A DNA stretch of 64,000 bases from Calothrix sp. PCC 7716 (lineage in GTDB: Bacteria > Cyanobacteriota > Cyanobacteriia > Cyanobacteriales > Nostocaceae), in assembly GCF_019977735.1 (NCBI RefSeq), contig NZ_AP025018.1, positions 2,666,001 to 2,730,000 of the forward strand, given 5' to 3'. Every line of letters starts with the position of its first letter. The stretch's first letter is position 1. Below the pieces are notes generated by a model. The model saw only the letters and a program-made list of their open reading frames with translations, was not told where the DNA came from and did no database searches. The position numbers and the translations under genes were made by a program. Shown here in pieces: positions 24,261 to 33,329 of the stretch.

Positions 24261-25255
24261 TCATAAACTCTTGTAGCACAGGCATCCCTGCCTGTGTATT
24301 TATGTATTTTATACCCTAATAACACGTAAATTATTCGCTTCGTTCTTACCCGCTGTGCGTGTTAAAACCCGTATGCTAACAGCGCAAGTCCTCTAGAAGA
24401 GGACTAAGAAATTATTGTCATTTTAACTACCATATATTATTTATATTTGTACTTAGAAGCCTAGTCAAGCACGCAAATTTTCCTAGAGGATATATTTGTC
24501 TATAATTTATCCTCTAGGAATTTAGATAGTAAAAATATATTATGCTGTATAAAAACAAGACTAAATTTAAAAAATTACTTTGTAAAACAGCGCCTTTTTT
24601 GAGATAAATACTTATTTGTTTCTCATAACAAGTAATAATATTTGCCTCTAAATGCAAGTAGCTGACTTGTGTTATTTTTGTGCTTTGCTTATCTTGCTAA
24701 TGGTCTGTGTCATTAAATTTGGGGTGTCGTAGCATAGGCGTCTCGCCTGTGCAATGGTCAGGCAAGACGCCTAACCTACAAGAATTTATGTCACGGACTA
24801 CTAGTGGTTCATGTCATAAGTTTTGGTTAGTTGGCACCGAACGTAAGGTGGGCAGTGCCCACCATACAATGCCCCAAAATTAATGACATGGAGTACTAGT
24901 AATGACCCTAGTAATTTATCCCCTAGTAAAAACAACTTTGGTAATTTTACTAGGGGATATAGGCGCCAGCCCTAGTAATGACCCTAGTAATTTTATCCCC
25001 TAGTAAAAACAACTTTGATAATTTGCTCCGCTTGCTGGCGCCTCTAAATTATGTCTTCTCCTAAATCTGTGTACATACGCGAAGAACGTCACGTTTATAC
25101 ATGCCTCTATCGAAAAAACGACATACTACCACTACCAATGAAAATTCTGATTAGGAATAGAGGATTTGCATATTTAGTAGTCTGTGTCATTTAATAATAA
25201 GTAAATTAATCTCTGTACTAACAAATTTGGTTTTGGGTACCATATTGAATAGCTA
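24261..25255. other. 1 kb gene-free, repeat-rich spacer
   Basis: No credible gene. Contents: interspersed palindrome TAGCACAGGCATCCCTGCCTG (24272-24296); a perfect 12-bp hairpin TCCTAGAGGATA (24481-24492) with TATCCTCTAGGA (24508-24519); an imperfect hairpin around GTCTCGCCTGTGCAATGGTCAGGCAAGACGCC (24738-24772); the GGGCAGTGCCCACC palindrome at about 24850-24866; and a duplicated block at 24896-25024. A 46-codon ATG frame at 25051 is not convincing. Confidence 0.5.
24896..25024. repeat. about 51-bp direct duplication with 13-bp hairpin
   Basis: 24896-24946 and 24972-25024 are near-identical (CTAGTAATGACCCTAGTAAT ... CCCCTAGTAAAAACAACTTTG). In the first copy TATCCCCTAGTAA (24918-24930) pairs perfectly with TTACTAGGGGATA (24947-24959), a 13-bp stem with a 16-base loop. 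The arrangement looks like a small non-coding repeat that duplicated in tandem. Confidence 0.7.
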
Positions 25256-25957
25256 CTACTCTATATATTTATTCTCAATTTTCCAATTAATGGGTGATTT
25301 ATTACACGCTTCTAATGCAGCATTAATTTTAGAAAATGGTTTACTACCAAAGAAACCATTGTGTGCTGACAAAGGTGAGGGATGCGCGGATTGAATAATT
25401 ATATGTCGTGTGGTATCAATTAATTTAAGCTTCTTCTGTGCATAACCACCCCATAGAACAAATACAACTGGGTCAGATTTTTGATTTACTTGACTAATAA
25501 CCGCATCTGTAAACTTTTCCCAACCTTTATTTTTATGCGAATTAGCTGTATGCGCGCGTACTGTTAGAACTGCGTTGAGCATTAGCATACCTTGTTTTGC
25601 CCACTCCACCAAATATCCAGTGCTTGGAATATCACATCCAATATCATCTTTAAGTTCTTTGTACATATTTACTAACGATGGTGGCGTTTTAATTCCAGGT
25701 TTAACAGAAAAACATAAACCGTGTGCTTGGTTTTCATCGTGATAAGGGTCTTGTCCAAGCAGTAAAACATTGACATCATGATAAGGAGTCAATTCAAAAG
25801 CTGAAAAAACATCTTCTTCTGGTGGATATATAGTTTGTGTTTGACGTTCCAGAGCAAGAAACTGTTGAAGTTGTTTAAAATAAGGTTTTTCAAATTCTTC
25901 TGCGAGAACAACCTGCCAAGAAATTGGAAGTTTGGTAATTTCCATATTATTTGTCAC
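25256..25957 (-). CDS. ung: uracil-DNA glycosylase
   Basis: 233 residues, family-1 UDG. Motif A LLLGQDPYHDENQAHG contains the catalytic Asp (D70 of the GQDPYH motif). Motif NAVLTVRAHTANSH is present, and motif B HPSPLSAHNGFFG carries the catalytic His. It removes uracil from DNA as the first step of base-excision repair. Start ATG 25957 or the in-frame ATG four codons later. The downstream gap before the SNase gene is 75 bases on the same strand, so co-transcription of the two nucleic-acid enzymes is possible. Confidence 0.97.
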   Translation of the reverse strand: MTNNMEITKLPISWQVVLAEEFEKPYFKQLQQFLALERQTQTIYPPEEDVFSAFELTPYHDVNVLLLGQDPYHDENQAHGLCFSVKPGIKTPPSLVNMYKELKDDIGCDIPSTGYLVEWAKQGMLMLNAVLTVRAHTANSHKNKGWEKFTDAVISQVNQKSDPVVFVLWGGYAQKKLKLIDTTRHIIIQSAHPSPLSAHNGFFGSKPFSKINAALEACNKSPINWKIENKYIE

Positions 25958-26032
25958 CTAAATCATTTAATAAACGGATGTAACGGATAGTTTACCAGTA
26001 GCATCCGCTACATCTGTTGTATCCGTTGCTAA

Positions 26033-26899
26033 TTATTTCTCAACAAACACAATATCTTCAGGTTGCTGTGTCATCATAATCTTTTGCCCTTCAACTTTGA
26101 CGACAAAATCAAAACCTGTGATGTGACCGTCTGGCAAGATGATTATTTTATCATTGAGCGAGTCTAGGTATGCAGAAAATCCATCTAGTGCTACGCTATC
26201 GTCGTTTATCGCAAGATAACTTAACAGGCGCCGAAATAGTTTAGGCAAAATCACTACATCATCGATAATGGTTTTAGAGTTCTCTAAAGTAAAACCTGTG
26301 TTGGTTTTGTCTTCATTCCATAAAGCTTTTGATTCTTTGCGTGCTTTTTCGGCAGCTTTCGTTAGTTCTTTGCGGATATCTGGATACAACTTTGAGTAAA
26401 AAGTCGGGTAAACAAGTCCTTGGGTTAATAAATGGTAGTTGGCACTCTTTTTTAAAAGTGCTTTATCTATAAATACCTCACTGCCATCTTCTTGTGTCGC
26501 TTCTCCTTTGAATACAAACGCAACCGCTCGACCATAAGTATCTGCAAACCTAGTTAAAATGAAACCCGGCGCCTCTTCTGGAGTAACTGAGGTTATTTTC
26601 TCACTTTTACTGCGCGTTACATCTTTGAATCCTAAGTAATTTAGCAGTTCGGACGCTGCACCCTGACCGTACTTTAGAGGTTGATGCTGCATTCCCGCAC
26701 TACCTCCCCTTGGCGAAAAATGAGTTTCGAGTGCATCTATTGCATCTAAGCGTAATTGGGCGCCACCAAAATTGTTAGGACGAACTTTTGTAGATAATTT
26801 TTTCCACAATTCTGGGTTATTCGGGTAAAAACGGATTGAGTCTCCGTCTGGGGCTGTTGATAGTACTTTATACTTACCTTGAATTAAAATTAGTGGCAT
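26033..26899 (-). CDS. SNase-like (thermonuclease-fold) nuclease
   Basis: 288 residues. The TNase pattern is visible: TAPDGDSIRFYP (DGD-I), LRLDAIDALETH (RL-GIDAPE equivalent, with two Asp and Glu), YGQGAASELLNYL, DTYGRAVAFVF (YGR block) and a helical part with ARKESKALWNED. A larger insertion (about 25-50) and a C-terminal extension (about 205-288) are unlike the minimal 150-residue enzyme. No signal peptide. A Ca2+-dependent phosphodiesterase acting on DNA or RNA is likely. It lies directly upstream of ung on the same strand. Confidence 0.78.
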   Translation of the reverse strand: MPLILIQGKYKVLSTAPDGDSIRFYPNNPELWKKLSTKVRPNNFGGAQLRLDAIDALETHFSPRGGSAGMQHQPLKYGQGAASELLNYLGFKDVTRSKSEKITSVTPEEAPGFILTRFADTYGRAVAFVFKGEATQEDGSEVFIDKALLKKSANYHLLTQGLVYPTFYSKLYPDIRKELTKAAEKARKESKALWNEDKTNTGFTLENSKTIIDDVVILPKLFRRLLSYLAINDDSVALDGFSAYLDSLNDKIIILPDGHITGFDFVVKVEGQKIMMTQQPEDIVFVEK

Positions 26900-27045
26900 T
26901 GTCTCGGTTGCTCCTTGCTGTGATTAAGGCTACAACACATAGTTCTACAGCAAGTAAGACAATTTTTCCAACTATATCAATTATTTAATAATTTTTTTGT
27001 TGGAAAATATACTTAGAACCATGTCCCTGTTTATACTGTAATCCG

Positions 27046-27112
27046 AGAAACCGGGTTTCTTTGTTGAAGTCTTGTAATAAAAATAATGATTTTACGTAGA
27101 AACCCGGTTTCT
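27046..27112. repeat. paired AGAAACCGGGTTTCT palindrome element
   Basis: AGAAACCGGGTTTCT (27046-27060) and AGAAACCCGGTTTCT (27098-27112) flank a conserved 37-base spacer containing GTCTTGTAATAAAAATAATG. Further complete copies lie at 31128-31193, 48946-49011 and, inverted, 62117-62183. The remainder of the 409-base gap 26900-27308 is AT-rich with no gene. Confidence 0.85.
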
Positions 27113-27308
27113 AATTTCTTCGCATAAGTCCTATTTAGTAATTTGTAATTGTAGAGTATAGGTAATATAAAGCTAGCTATTTATTAAGTGAGTTTGATGA
27201 AGAAATGATGAAGTAGCAGGTGAAATAATTGTTAAGAATTAAACAAATTTTTATGAAAATACTTACAATAAAACAAAGATTAATTGTTGACAAAATATAA
27301 ATAAAAAC

Positions 27309-28196
27309 GTGGACTTGATAAAAAGAATATACAACCGAGTTCTGAAAGATGTATACACGATACCTTCGTTGCAAAAACATAGTGACTCTATTTATAAAAC
27401 AGCAGTACAACAACATGCTATTAACCTGCCACCAATGTCCACGGGGGATTTGAAGATAGTCGAGACGTTGAAAAATCAAGGAGTGGCAATTAGTTCATTA
27501 GAAGAGTTAGCAACTCCTTCCTCGTCAAAGATGACCTCAGCAGCAAGAAAACTAATACCATTAATTCCATCTGTAACAAAAAAGAATGAATTTGTAGTTC
27601 ATGCTACAAATGAGCAAATGATGGAGTATCCAGAAATATTTCTGTGGGGACTGGAAAGACGTATACTTAATATTGCAGAAAATTACTTTGGTCTTCCTGT
27701 TGCATATCATGGAGCTTATTTTCGTAGAGATGTAGCTAATAAAGTACAGCGAAAGTCTCGCTTGTGGCACTTAGATGGTGAAGACAGGCAGGTATTTAAA
27801 GTAATTATCTACTTACACGATGTTAACGAAGACCAAGGGCCGTTTCAGTATATCCCTGTTAGTACTACTCAAAAACTAGTTAAGCAACTTAAGTACAGAC
27901 AAGGTTATATTCAAGACGCGGTAATGCAACAAAACGCTTCTTCGTCAGATTACAAGTCTTGCTTAGGGCTTGCTGGTACAGTTATATTTGCTGCTACGAG
28001 TCATATTTTTCATCGCGGCAAAATACCAGTAGCATCAGACAGGTTTTCAATTTTCTTTGATTACACGTCACGTTTACCAAAATATCCGTTTGTCAATCGT
28101 TACTCATTGCCACAAGACTATTTACTCTTACTCTCAAGAAAAATTACACAACGCCAAGTGCAAAGCTTGCTGTGGCAAAATTATAAAGTTAAGTAA
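27309..28196 (+). CDS. phytanoyl-CoA dioxygenase-like (Fe(II)/2-oxoglutarate) protein
   Basis: 295 residues from GTG 27309 (no nearby ATG; ribosome site weak, so the start is uncertain). The double-stranded beta-helix iron motif is suggested by WHLDGEDRQVFKVIIYLHDVNEDQGPFQYIP, with HxD, and the distal HRGKIPVASDR with His and a 2-oxoglutarate-binding Arg. The N-terminal third is helical. PhyH-type enzymes hydroxylate fatty acids or secondary metabolites. The substrate is unknown; no biosynthetic cluster surrounds it. It ends nine bases before the stop of the convergent EamA gene. Confidence 0.72.
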   Translation: MDLIKRIYNRVLKDVYTIPSLQKHSDSIYKTAVQQHAINLPPMSTGDLKIVETLKNQGVAISSLEELATPSSSKMTSAARKLIPLIPSVTKKNEFVVHATNEQMMEYPEIFLWGLERRILNIAENYFGLPVAYHGAYFRRDVANKVQRKSRLWHLDGEDRQVFKVIIYLHDVNEDQGPFQYIPVSTTQKLVKQLKYRQGYIQDAVMQQNASSSDYKSCLGLAGTVIFAATSHIFHRGKIPVASDRFSIFFDYTSRLPKYPFVNRYSLPQDYLLLLSRKITQRQVQSLLWQNYKVK

Positions 28197-28205
28197 CAAT
28201 ATGCG

Positions 28206-29105
28206 TTATTTGAGGTAAAACAATAAAGCGATTCCTGCGATTGCAATTATTACTCCTATGACTGCCCTAATACTTACCTTTTCACCCGTCCACAATGCTA
28301 GTGGTAGTATAAATATTGGACTAGTTTGCAATAATGTTGAAGCAATTCCTACAGGCGCCAGTTTAATTGCTGTCTGTTGTAGCCAAATACCTAAGTAAGT
28401 TCCGCAAAATGCCGCGAAGCATGTGGCAGCAACTACACGCCCTTTCGAGTAACTAAGTATAGAAGTTTTAGATTTACCTTGTTGCCATATAATTAAAGGC
28501 AATAAAAATAATGTCGCTGCACTTAACCGTATTAAAGCAGCCCATAACGGGTTAATATTTGTGTTAACTAACGCTGCACGTGACAAAACGGCGCCTGATG
28601 CATTGGCAACTGCCGCAAGTAGTCCAAATACCACCCCACGCAAAGGTAACGAAGAATTAACTTCCTTTTCGGTGCGTTCACTAATTACCCAAGCGACTCC
28701 CAAAATAGTTAACAGTACACCGCACCAAGCACTCGCATTTAATCGTTCCTGTAAAAATATTAAGGCAAATACAGCCGTCATTGGTGGCGCCAGTGTTTCT
28801 AGAAGTAATAACCTCCTAGCACCCAAACTATTGATTCCTGCTAAAAATGCAGTATCACCTAGTCCAATACCAATAACCCCACTCAACAAAAGTAAGCATA
28901 AAGGAATAGGAGCTATTACTAAAGACAGACCTCCTGTGGCAACTATTGTGACTAGCAGTAAAACAATTGCAATTATTCCCTTGATTAAATTTAAGTGCAG
29001 TGGTGGAATATGGGCGCCAACACGTCCATATACAACCGACGCAAAAGCCCATAATATCGCTGCAACTAGCGCTGCAATCTCACCCTGGTAATTTATCACC
29101 ATCAA
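28206..29105 (-). CDS. EamA/DMT-family transporter
   Basis: 299 residues with ten predicted helices in two EamA repeats. The first begins GEIAALVAAILWAFASVVYGRVG and the second GVVFGLLAAVANASGAVLSR. Typical landmarks are PPMTAVFALIFLQERLNASAWCGVLLTILGVAWV in the first half and the matching ILPLALWTGEKVSIRAVIGVIIAIAGIALLFYLK end. These are plasma-membrane exporters or importers of metabolites such as amino acids, nucleosides or nucleotide sugars. The substrate cannot be told. Start ATG 29105 or 29102. Confidence 0.9.
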   Translation of the reverse strand: MMVINYQGEIAALVAAILWAFASVVYGRVGAHIPPLHLNLIKGIIAIVLLLVTIVATGGLSLVIAPIPLCLLLLSGVIGIGLGDTAFLAGINSLGARRLLLLETLAPPMTAVFALIFLQERLNASAWCGVLLTILGVAWVISERTEKEVNSSLPLRGVVFGLLAAVANASGAVLSRAALVNTNINPLWAALIRLSAATLFLLPLIIWQQGKSKTSILSYSKGRVVAATCFAAFCGTYLGIWLQQTAIKLAPVGIASTLLQTSPIFILPLALWTGEKVSIRAVIGVIIAIAGIALLFYLK

Positions 29106-29324
29106 AATATAAACAAAATATTAAAATTACTATATAACAATTTGCATTTCTTGGAAATATCTCATAATTTAAGATAAAGACACCAATAACTATTAGCACT
29201 CACCTCTACTAACTGCTAATTTTCTATCTAATAATGTTTAGCACTGACGGTTTGTGATTGCTAATTTTAGCCTAATATTTCAACATGATTATTTGTTTGA
29301 AAAAATTACCAAGAGGACAAAGAT

Positions 29325-29669
29325 ATGAAATATGCATTTAATATCGTTGGCGTATCTCCTGTTTTACATTTTTTTAATCATCAACAAAAGTCTTTAGTAG
29401 AAGGACAACCACAAGGTATAGAATATTTAGGGGCGCCTGATTGTACACTCGACGCATTTCTCGAAACAGTCGAATCGGTTCCCACAAAAGAATCTTGGGA
29501 AATGGATGAAGTCATCAAAACAGTAATTGACTTTTGGATGAATAATTCAGAAAGCATCCGCTACTGGAAATCACGTTTAGTTGATGCAGGTAGGGATAAC
29601 CTCATTGTTACACGAGTTGCAGAAATTCAAGCTTTGCAAGCTGAGTTTGATATGTTGTTTCAGAAATAG
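29325..29669 (+). CDS. hypothetical cyanobacterial protein (114 aa)
   Basis: 114 residues, soluble. A beta-rich N-terminus (MKYAFNIVGVSPVLHFFNHQQ) precedes a GIEYLGAPDCTLDAFLETVESVP segment and a helical C-terminal half with WRSR-like YWKSRLVDAGRDNLIVTRVAEI. A ribosome-binding purine run AAGAGGACAAAG lies nine bases before ATG. No family or motif recognised. A single gene downstream of the EamA divergent promoter region. Confidence 0.6.
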   Translation: MKYAFNIVGVSPVLHFFNHQQKSLVEGQPQGIEYLGAPDCTLDAFLETVESVPTKESWEMDEVIKTVIDFWMNNSESIRYWKSRLVDAGRDNLIVTRVAEIQALQAEFDMLFQK

Positions 29670-29924
29670 TGAAGAGCAGTACTGAAGTACTGCATTACGA
29701 ATGTGTGTGGCATTACGAATGTGTGTGTGTGTGGGTGTATACATCTGACAAAAATATATTTCGGGTCTGGGAAACGATTTTGAAGAATTGTTTTCCAAAA
29801 TCATTGACGTTCAATTTTTGGTGTGCTATTCAAGTGACAGCTTCGATAAAAAAACGTCAGCAATCCTCACACATATATGGGACTTGCTGACAAAAGTTAA
29901 CCAATAAATCTGTGTAATATCATC

Positions 29925-30152
29925 ATGGCACAAGACACTCACACCAGCCATTCCGAGCAAAACCAATCAGCAAATTACAAAAAGCGGCTAAATTCCTGGG
30001 CAATAGCTCGGATGCTACCAGATATGAAACGTGAAATAGTCGCGAGGTTTCGCAGTCGTTCAGATGCAGACGGACACATGCAGCTATTACTGCGGGTAAC
30101 ACCAGATGCGAACTTCATGCTAGTTTTCGATTGCCAAACTGAAGCTGCCTAG
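29925..30152 (+). CDS. small W-A...F.sRSD family protein (75 aa)
   Basis: 75 residues with a hydrophilic N-terminus (Gln/Ser/Asn-rich), then WAIARMLPDMKREIVARFRSRSDADGHMQLLLRVTP and a FD end. It belongs to the same small family as the protein at 2843-3019. The predicted fold is strand-strand-helix-strand. Function unknown. It ends just before a 20-bp tandem repeat. Confidence 0.65.
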   Translation: MAQDTHTSHSEQNQSANYKKRLNSWAIARMLPDMKREIVARFRSRSDADGHMQLLLRVTPDANFMLVFDCQTEAA

Positions 30153-30160
30153 TAATAAGC

Positions 30161-30220
30161 ACTTCAGTGCTTTCTTCCACCATTCAGTGCTTTCTTACAC
30201 CATTCAGTGCTTTCTTCCCC
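30161..30220. repeat. three 20-bp tandem repeats overlapping a gene end
   Basis: Units CACTTCAGTGCTTTCTTCCAC-like (30161-30180), CATTCAGTGCTTTCTTACAC (30181-30200) and CATTCAGTGCTTTCTTCCCC (30201-30220). The third copy provides the last codons and stop of the minus-strand gene at 30204-31028. Confidence 0.8.
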
Positions 30221-31028
30221 CAAACTCCTGAATCTTCTTAACATAACCTTTCATAACGCTTAACAACTGAGGAAACTCACTACTTACCGAACTCAGATTA
30301 ATTCTCTTAGCAACAATCTGAATTTCTTCCACAGGATGTGGATAGTACTTCTGGTAAAGACCTACCAATTGAATTAACTCTTGAGCATAACGACTAGCGT
30401 GAACTAAATTGCCAACAACAAGCTTGGCAGGACTAATAACTTCACGCACTAAACTCAAATTTAATTCTTCTAAAGCTAGAGTTTTTTGCTTTTGTAGTAA
30501 TTCCACATACCTCTGTTCACTTTCATGCAAGTTAAATTCAGCTTCTTGAGATTGTTTTTGAGTTTCTTCAAGTTGTGCAAGCGTCAATGCATGTATTTTC
30601 GAGTTTGCCAAAAGTAGCTGTTGAATATCAAGCAGTTTATTCCCTGCAACAACAATTGGTTCATAAACAAACTCAGAATTTCTTAACAATGCTTGTTGTG
30701 TAGCATCAACAACCTTTGTATCGGCGCCCATAATTAAAGTATCTGATTTCACAAAATCGTACAAGTTCTCAATTGCACGCTCGTTAAACAAACCCAAACT
30801 ATAGGGACGACTCATGAACTCGAAAAAACGGCGCCTAGAAATCATCCCAGCATAATCATGATTTGTTGTCAAGATTACCCCAGGCATTAAAGGTTCGTTT
30901 TCAAACAATTTAATTAAACTATTACCTACACAGCTAACTTCTAAACTTGTATCCCAAAGTGGTAAGTCTCCCAAAACAGAACTCAATTTCAAATTAAGTT
31001 CATCCAATCGCTGGGTTGATACATCCAT
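30204..31028 (-). CDS. histidine-kinase relative lacking H-box and ATPase domain
   Basis: 274 residues. The N-terminal part resembles the CBS/PAS-like input region of large cyanobacterial sensor proteins (PGVILTTNHDYAGMISRRRFFEFMSRPYSLGLF). A coiled coil (about 160-205) follows. Then comes a segment typical of the dimerisation domain of cyanobacterial sensor kinases (NLVHASRYAQELIQLVGLYQKYYPHPVEEIQ...FPQLLSVMKG). In relatives (recalled pattern) this is preceded by a block with GVAHEINNPV. Here that block is gone, and the whole HATPase domain after it is missing. So it cannot autophosphorylate; it may be a dominant partner or a decaying gene. Its end lies in a tandem repeat. Confidence 0.65.
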   Translation of the reverse strand: MDVSTQRLDELNLKLSSVLGDLPLWDTSLEVSCVGNSLIKLFENEPLMPGVILTTNHDYAGMISRRRFFEFMSRPYSLGLFNERAIENLYDFVKSDTLIMGADTKVVDATQQALLRNSEFVYEPIVVAGNKLLDIQQLLLANSKIHALTLAQLEETQKQSQEAEFNLHESEQRYVELLQKQKTLALEELNLSLVREVISPAKLVVGNLVHASRYAQELIQLVGLYQKYYPHPVEEIQIVAKRINLSSVSSEFPQLLSVMKGYVKKIQEFGGRKH

Positions 31029-31127
31029 AACACAGAAGATACACAGCAGATAAGATTGTGCAACAGTTCTATCAAAATGTCTCTATGTATTTAATACATT
31101 TTTATACTTCAATCTATGATAACCCTT

Positions 31128-31193
31128 AGAAACCGGGTTTCTTATTGAAGTCTTGTAATAAAAACAATGATTTTACTTAGAAACCCGGTTTCT
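31128..31193. repeat. paired AGAAACCGGGTTTCT palindrome element
   Basis: Left palindrome 31128-31142, right 31179-31193, internal GTCTTGTAATAAAAACAATG as in the 27046 copy (same orientation). Confidence 0.85.
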
Positions 31194-31267
31194 CAGTACC
31201 GATTTGAAAATTTATGTGTAATGATGTTGCATGTTGTATTTAATACATTTAGCAACAGTAATTAATT

Positions 31268-32065
31268 ATGAATTTAGCCTTGAAAACTAGTTTATTAGCG
31301 ATATTCTTACTAACTTCAAGCTGTTCATCACCACAAAAGGATGTAAAGCAAGAAACCAGTACGAGCAATAATCAATCAACCCAAACAGAGTCAGTCAAAG
31401 AAGTAAAATCAACTAAAGCGGTACCCTTAGCAGTCAAAGTTCCAAACAAACCAAAAGCTGCTACGACAAACTCAATAAAATCAACAGACTCATCCGATAA
31501 ACAAATGCATTTGGTGGTAGTCAGTGATGACTTGCGGTTCTTCCAACACGAAACACCAACATACAAATCAGGAAAATTTGAAGTTAAGCCAGATTTCCCG
31601 GCGCCTGGAAACTATACTGTATTTAGCGATTACGATAAACAGCTTACAATCCAAAAAATCAAAATTCCAGGGGATGTCCCTTTACCCACCGAACTTGAAA
31701 AATTTAGCAATACAAAAATATTGTCTAATACAAAAATAACATTAAAGGCGCCTTCTTCAAGTTTGAAATCGGGACAACAGGTAAATTTAAGATTTGACTT
31801 GCAGGATACGAAAAATAAACAACCAGTAAAATTACAACCGTATCCAAATCAAAAAACGAGCGAAAAAACACGCTTATTCATAGTTCGCAGTTCATCACCT
31901 CTTAAAAGTACAGACTATATACCAGCAACATCGCTCCAAGACTCACCCGACGGTCAAGTTAGCTTTGCGTCGAGTTTTCCTCAAAAAGGAACTTATAAGC
32001 TTTGGTTACAGTTTAACCGCAATAGCAAGGTCAATACGGCTGATTTCTGGGTCGATGTCAAATAG
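31268..32065 (+). CDS. putative lipoprotein with YtkA-like domain
   Basis: 265 residues. A lipoprotein signal (about 1-19) has the lipobox LLTSSC with Cys19 as the modified residue. A Ser/Thr/Lys-rich linker (about 20-80) follows. The soluble part (about 80-265) contains LVVVSDDLRFFQHETPTYKSGKFEVKPDFPAPGNYTVFSDYD, as in secreted YtkA-like and metal-associated proteins, and the beta-strand end GTYKLWLQFNR...ADFWVDVK. It should be attached to the outer leaflet of the plasma membrane or the inner leaflet of the outer membrane. It lies 70 bases upstream of the ethylene-domain kinase on the same strand, so it may act with it. Confidence 0.7.
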   Translation: MNLALKTSLLAIFLLTSSCSSPQKDVKQETSTSNNQSTQTESVKEVKSTKAVPLAVKVPNKPKAATTNSIKSTDSSDKQMHLVVVSDDLRFFQHETPTYKSGKFEVKPDFPAPGNYTVFSDYDKQLTIQKIKIPGDVPLPTELEKFSNTKILSNTKITLKAPSSSLKSGQQVNLRFDLQDTKNKQPVKLQPYPNQKTSEKTRLFIVRSSSPLKSTDYIPATSLQDSPDGQVSFASSFPQKGTYKLWLQFNRNSKVNTADFWVDVK

Positions 32066-32135
32066 TTACTTCCAAAGGTAGATTTGCTTTGTAGCAATAA
32101 CGTTGTATCCACTTGTAAAAAGGTGGAGCATTAAC

Positions 32136-33329
32136 GTGGACTTACAAAACTTACACAATTTTTTCTACTCAGGTAATTTTATTCCACATGGGCACTGTTA
32201 CCTATGGAATTCGGAATTGGTATCGCTGCATATACTATCAGATGTATTAATTGCACTGTCTTACTATTCAATACCTATAACGCTTGTCTATTTTATTCGT
32301 CAGCGTAAAGATATTCCGTTTCAAAATATTTTTCTATTGTTCGGCGCCTTCATTATTTCGTGTGGTACAACTCATATTATGGAGGTATGGACATTATGGC
32401 ATCCTAACTACTGGTTCGCAGGCGCCTTAAAAGCACTAACAGCGTTAATATCGTTGTATACAGCTTTAACTTTGATACCTTTAGTGCCAAAAGCATTAGC
32501 TCTACCAAGTCCTGCACAGCTTGAAACTACAAACCAAGCTTTGATGATGGAGATTATAGAACGTAAACGTGTAGAGCTGGAATTATGTCAGTATAAAGAA
32601 CATTTGGAAGAAATTGTTCAAACTCGTACTATTCAGCTAGAGTCAGCAAACGCACAGCTTAGAAGCGCAAATCAAGAGTTGAACGATTTTGCTTATGTAG
32701 TATCGCACGATTTAAAGGCGCCTTTACGAGGAATTACTTCACTATCTGAGTGGTTGTTAGCTGACTATGGTGAAGAGTTCGACGAAGAAGGCAAAAAGAT
32801 GGTTAATTTAATGATTAGTCGAGTGCAAAGACTACATCAATTAATCGATGATATTTTAAAGTATTCACGAGTCGGACGTGCAAAGGTTGAGAAGAAAGAT
32901 GTAAACTTAAATGAAGTTGTATCTGAGTTAATTGAAGTTTTAAATATACCCGAAAATATTAAAGTTGAGATTCCGAATCAATTACCGACTATTAAGTGCG
33001 ATAAAACCAGGATTGAGCAGCTTTTTCAAAATTTGATTAGCAATGCAATAAAATTTATCGATAAGCCAGAAGGATTAATTAAGATTAGTTGTGTGGATGA
33101 AGGAAAATATTATAAGTTTAGTGTGGCTGATAATGGGATAGGGATAGAATCACAGCATTTTGAAAAGATATTTCAATTGTTTCAAAAATTAACTAGTTTA
33201 CAAGATTCGGATAGTACGGGTGTTGGATTAGCTTTGGTTAAGAAGATTGTGGAATTACATGATGGAAAAGTTTGGGTTGAGTCTGAGATAGGGGTGGGGA
33301 GTAATTTTGTATTTACGATTAAGAAGTAG
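32136..33329 (+). CDS. ethylene-binding-domain sensor histidine kinase
   Basis: Start GTG 32136 (ribosome site AGGTGGAG eight bases upstream) rather than TTG 32103. 397 residues. The three-helix N-terminus (about 27-110) matches the ethylene-binding domain of plant ETR1. Asp36, Tyr43, Ile46, Pro47, Cys76 and His80 have exactly the spacing of ETR1 Asp25, Tyr32, Ile35, Pro36, Cys65 and His69, the copper/ethylene pocket. A coiled coil (about 125-190) follows, then HisKA with FAYVVSHDLKAPLRG and a HATPase domain with N-box LISNAIKF, DNGIGI and GVGLALVKKI. No receiver is fused, and no partner regulator is adjacent. A membrane-bound ethylene or related-signal sensor is likely. Confidence 0.9.
   Translation: MDLQNLHNFFYSGNFIPHGHCYLWNSELVSLHILSDVLIALSYYSIPITLVYFIRQRKDIPFQNIFLLFGAFIISCGTTHIMEVWTLWHPNYWFAGALKALTALISLYTALTLIPLVPKALALPSPAQLETTNQALMMEIIERKRVELELCQYKEHLEEIVQTRTIQLESANAQLRSANQELNDFAYVVSHDLKAPLRGITSLSEWLLADYGEEFDEEGKKMVNLMISRVQRLHQLIDDILKYSRVGRAKVEKKDVNLNEVVSELIEVLNIPENIKVEIPNQLPTIKCDKTRIEQLFQNLISNAIKFIDKPEGLIKISCVDEGKYYKFSVADNGIGIESQHFEKIFQLFQKLTSLQDSDSTGVGLALVKKIVELHDGKVWVESEIGVGSNFVFTIKK

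Noticed and set aside
25051-25191. 46-codon ATG frame in the 1 kb spacer
   Set aside because: No ribosome site, unusual composition and no recognisable motif.
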